From Promethearchaeota archaeon (GTDB taxonomy: Archaea > Asgardarchaeota > Lokiarchaeia > Sigynarchaeales > MK-D1): 5,903 nt of DNA. The notes under the pieces were generated by a model. It saw only the letters and a list, made by a program, of their open reading frames with translations. It was not told where the DNA came from and ran no database searches. The position numbers and the translations under genes were made by a program. The stretch spans positions 1 through 5,903 of the forward strand of contig JAEOTN010000423.1 of NCBI GenBank assembly GCA_016839865.1, given 5' to 3'. Below, piece by piece: positions 5,551 to 5,903 of the stretch (positions are counted from its first letter, which is position 1; the number at the start of each line of letters is the position of its first letter).

Positions 5551-5903
5551 CGAGACGAACCTTAGCTCTACCCGGAATCGCTCTTCGCAAGCGATAATGC
5601 AATATTCCATCTGCAGTTTCTTCAGTCTTGAGCAAATTTTGTGCGATATCTTTTTCACTTACCCATTCACGTTGATCTGCTTCAAAACTCTTCATAACTT
5701 CCCCATTTTTCTCAATTTTAATCAAAGTCTTAGATTCTTCTATATAATCGAGTTCAACTATATCATCGTTAATAGAATTGATTGTTAGAGTAATTAACCA
5801 GTCATCACCAGGTCTTACCATCCCTCGCATCTCACCATAAATAGTGATCACATCTCCTCCACCACCCACAAAATCTAATAAACACTGCCCAACCATCGCT
5901 AAC
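5543..5903 (-). CDS. Hypothetical protein, possibly N-terminally incomplete
   Basis: I do not recognise this protein. Counting from the ATG at 5896 it has 117 residues, is rich in charged residues, and has no membrane segment or signal peptide. The frame stays open to the right edge, and the 7 nt before that ATG show no ribosome-binding site, so the real start may lie outside. The visible order is a glycine-rich turn FVGGGGDVITIYGEM (9-23), an alternating hydrophobic/polar stretch suggestive of beta strands (33-63), an acidic middle, a probable helix EKDIAQNLLKTEE (81-93), and a basic tail RLRRAIPGRAKVRLEK (102-117). The even amino-acid composition and the terminator structure beyond its stop support a real gene, but the function is unknown. 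Confidence 0.65.
   Translation of the reverse strand, partial: LAMVGQCLLDFVGGGGDVITIYGEMRGMVRPGDDWLITLTINSINDDIVELDYIEESKTLIKIEKNGEVMKSFEADQREWVSEKDIAQNLLKTEETADGILHYRLRRAIPGRAKVRLEK

Noticed and set aside
5522..5788. Plus-strand 88-codon frame opposite the right-edge gene.
   Set aside because: The minus-strand frame is longer, open to the edge and more protein-like in composition; this one is rich in Phe, Cys and Ile as expected of an antisense shadow.
1..5903. CRISPR array, tRNA or rRNA.
   Set aside because: No regularly spaced repeats, tRNA cloverleaf or rRNA-like stretch was seen on reading both strands.

Overview
This 5.9 kb, AT-rich window reads most easily as archaeal chromosome or a metagenomic archaeal contig; the lineage is not proven. 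The signs are box-A-like TATA elements at plausible distances from starts, one gene that looks leaderless, T-run termination, Shine-Dalgarno matches of the AGAGGTGA and GGAG type, and a TnpB and an OFA-type transporter that resemble archaeal homologues as I recall them. No rRNA, tRNA or ribosomal protein is present to fix the lineage.

Layout. On the minus strand at the left edge is the N-terminal end of a thiamine-diphosphate enzyme resembling phosphonopyruvate decarboxylase; the rest lies outside the window. Just upstream of it, also on the minus strand, is an 811-residue Eco57I/TaqI-like N6-adenine DNA methyltransferase with a TTG start and no recognisable nuclease motif. A 274 bp divergent spacer follows, then a plus-strand TnpB of the IS200/IS605 (IS1341-like) group with its 3'-end stem-loops. 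After it comes a 76 bp promoter region with a palindromic operator candidate, then a complete 12-helix OFA-family major facilitator transporter. A short T-rich and hairpin-containing convergent spacer separates this from a minus-strand gene of unknown function at the right edge.

The genes do not form one obvious pathway. The methyltransferase and the TnpB element mark accessory DNA; the transporter and the two edge genes look like cargo or resident metabolism. The most interesting object is the TnpB. It lacks the usual four-cysteine zinc finger and the usual RuvC-II glutamate position (Gly instead), but carries a glutamate pair 47-48 residues further on. This is the rearranged catalytic layout known from Fanzor proteins and their closest TnpB relatives. 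Its ribosome-binding site points to a start codon that has become ATT, so this copy may be starting to decay or may use a weak start. I found no convincing wholly new system.
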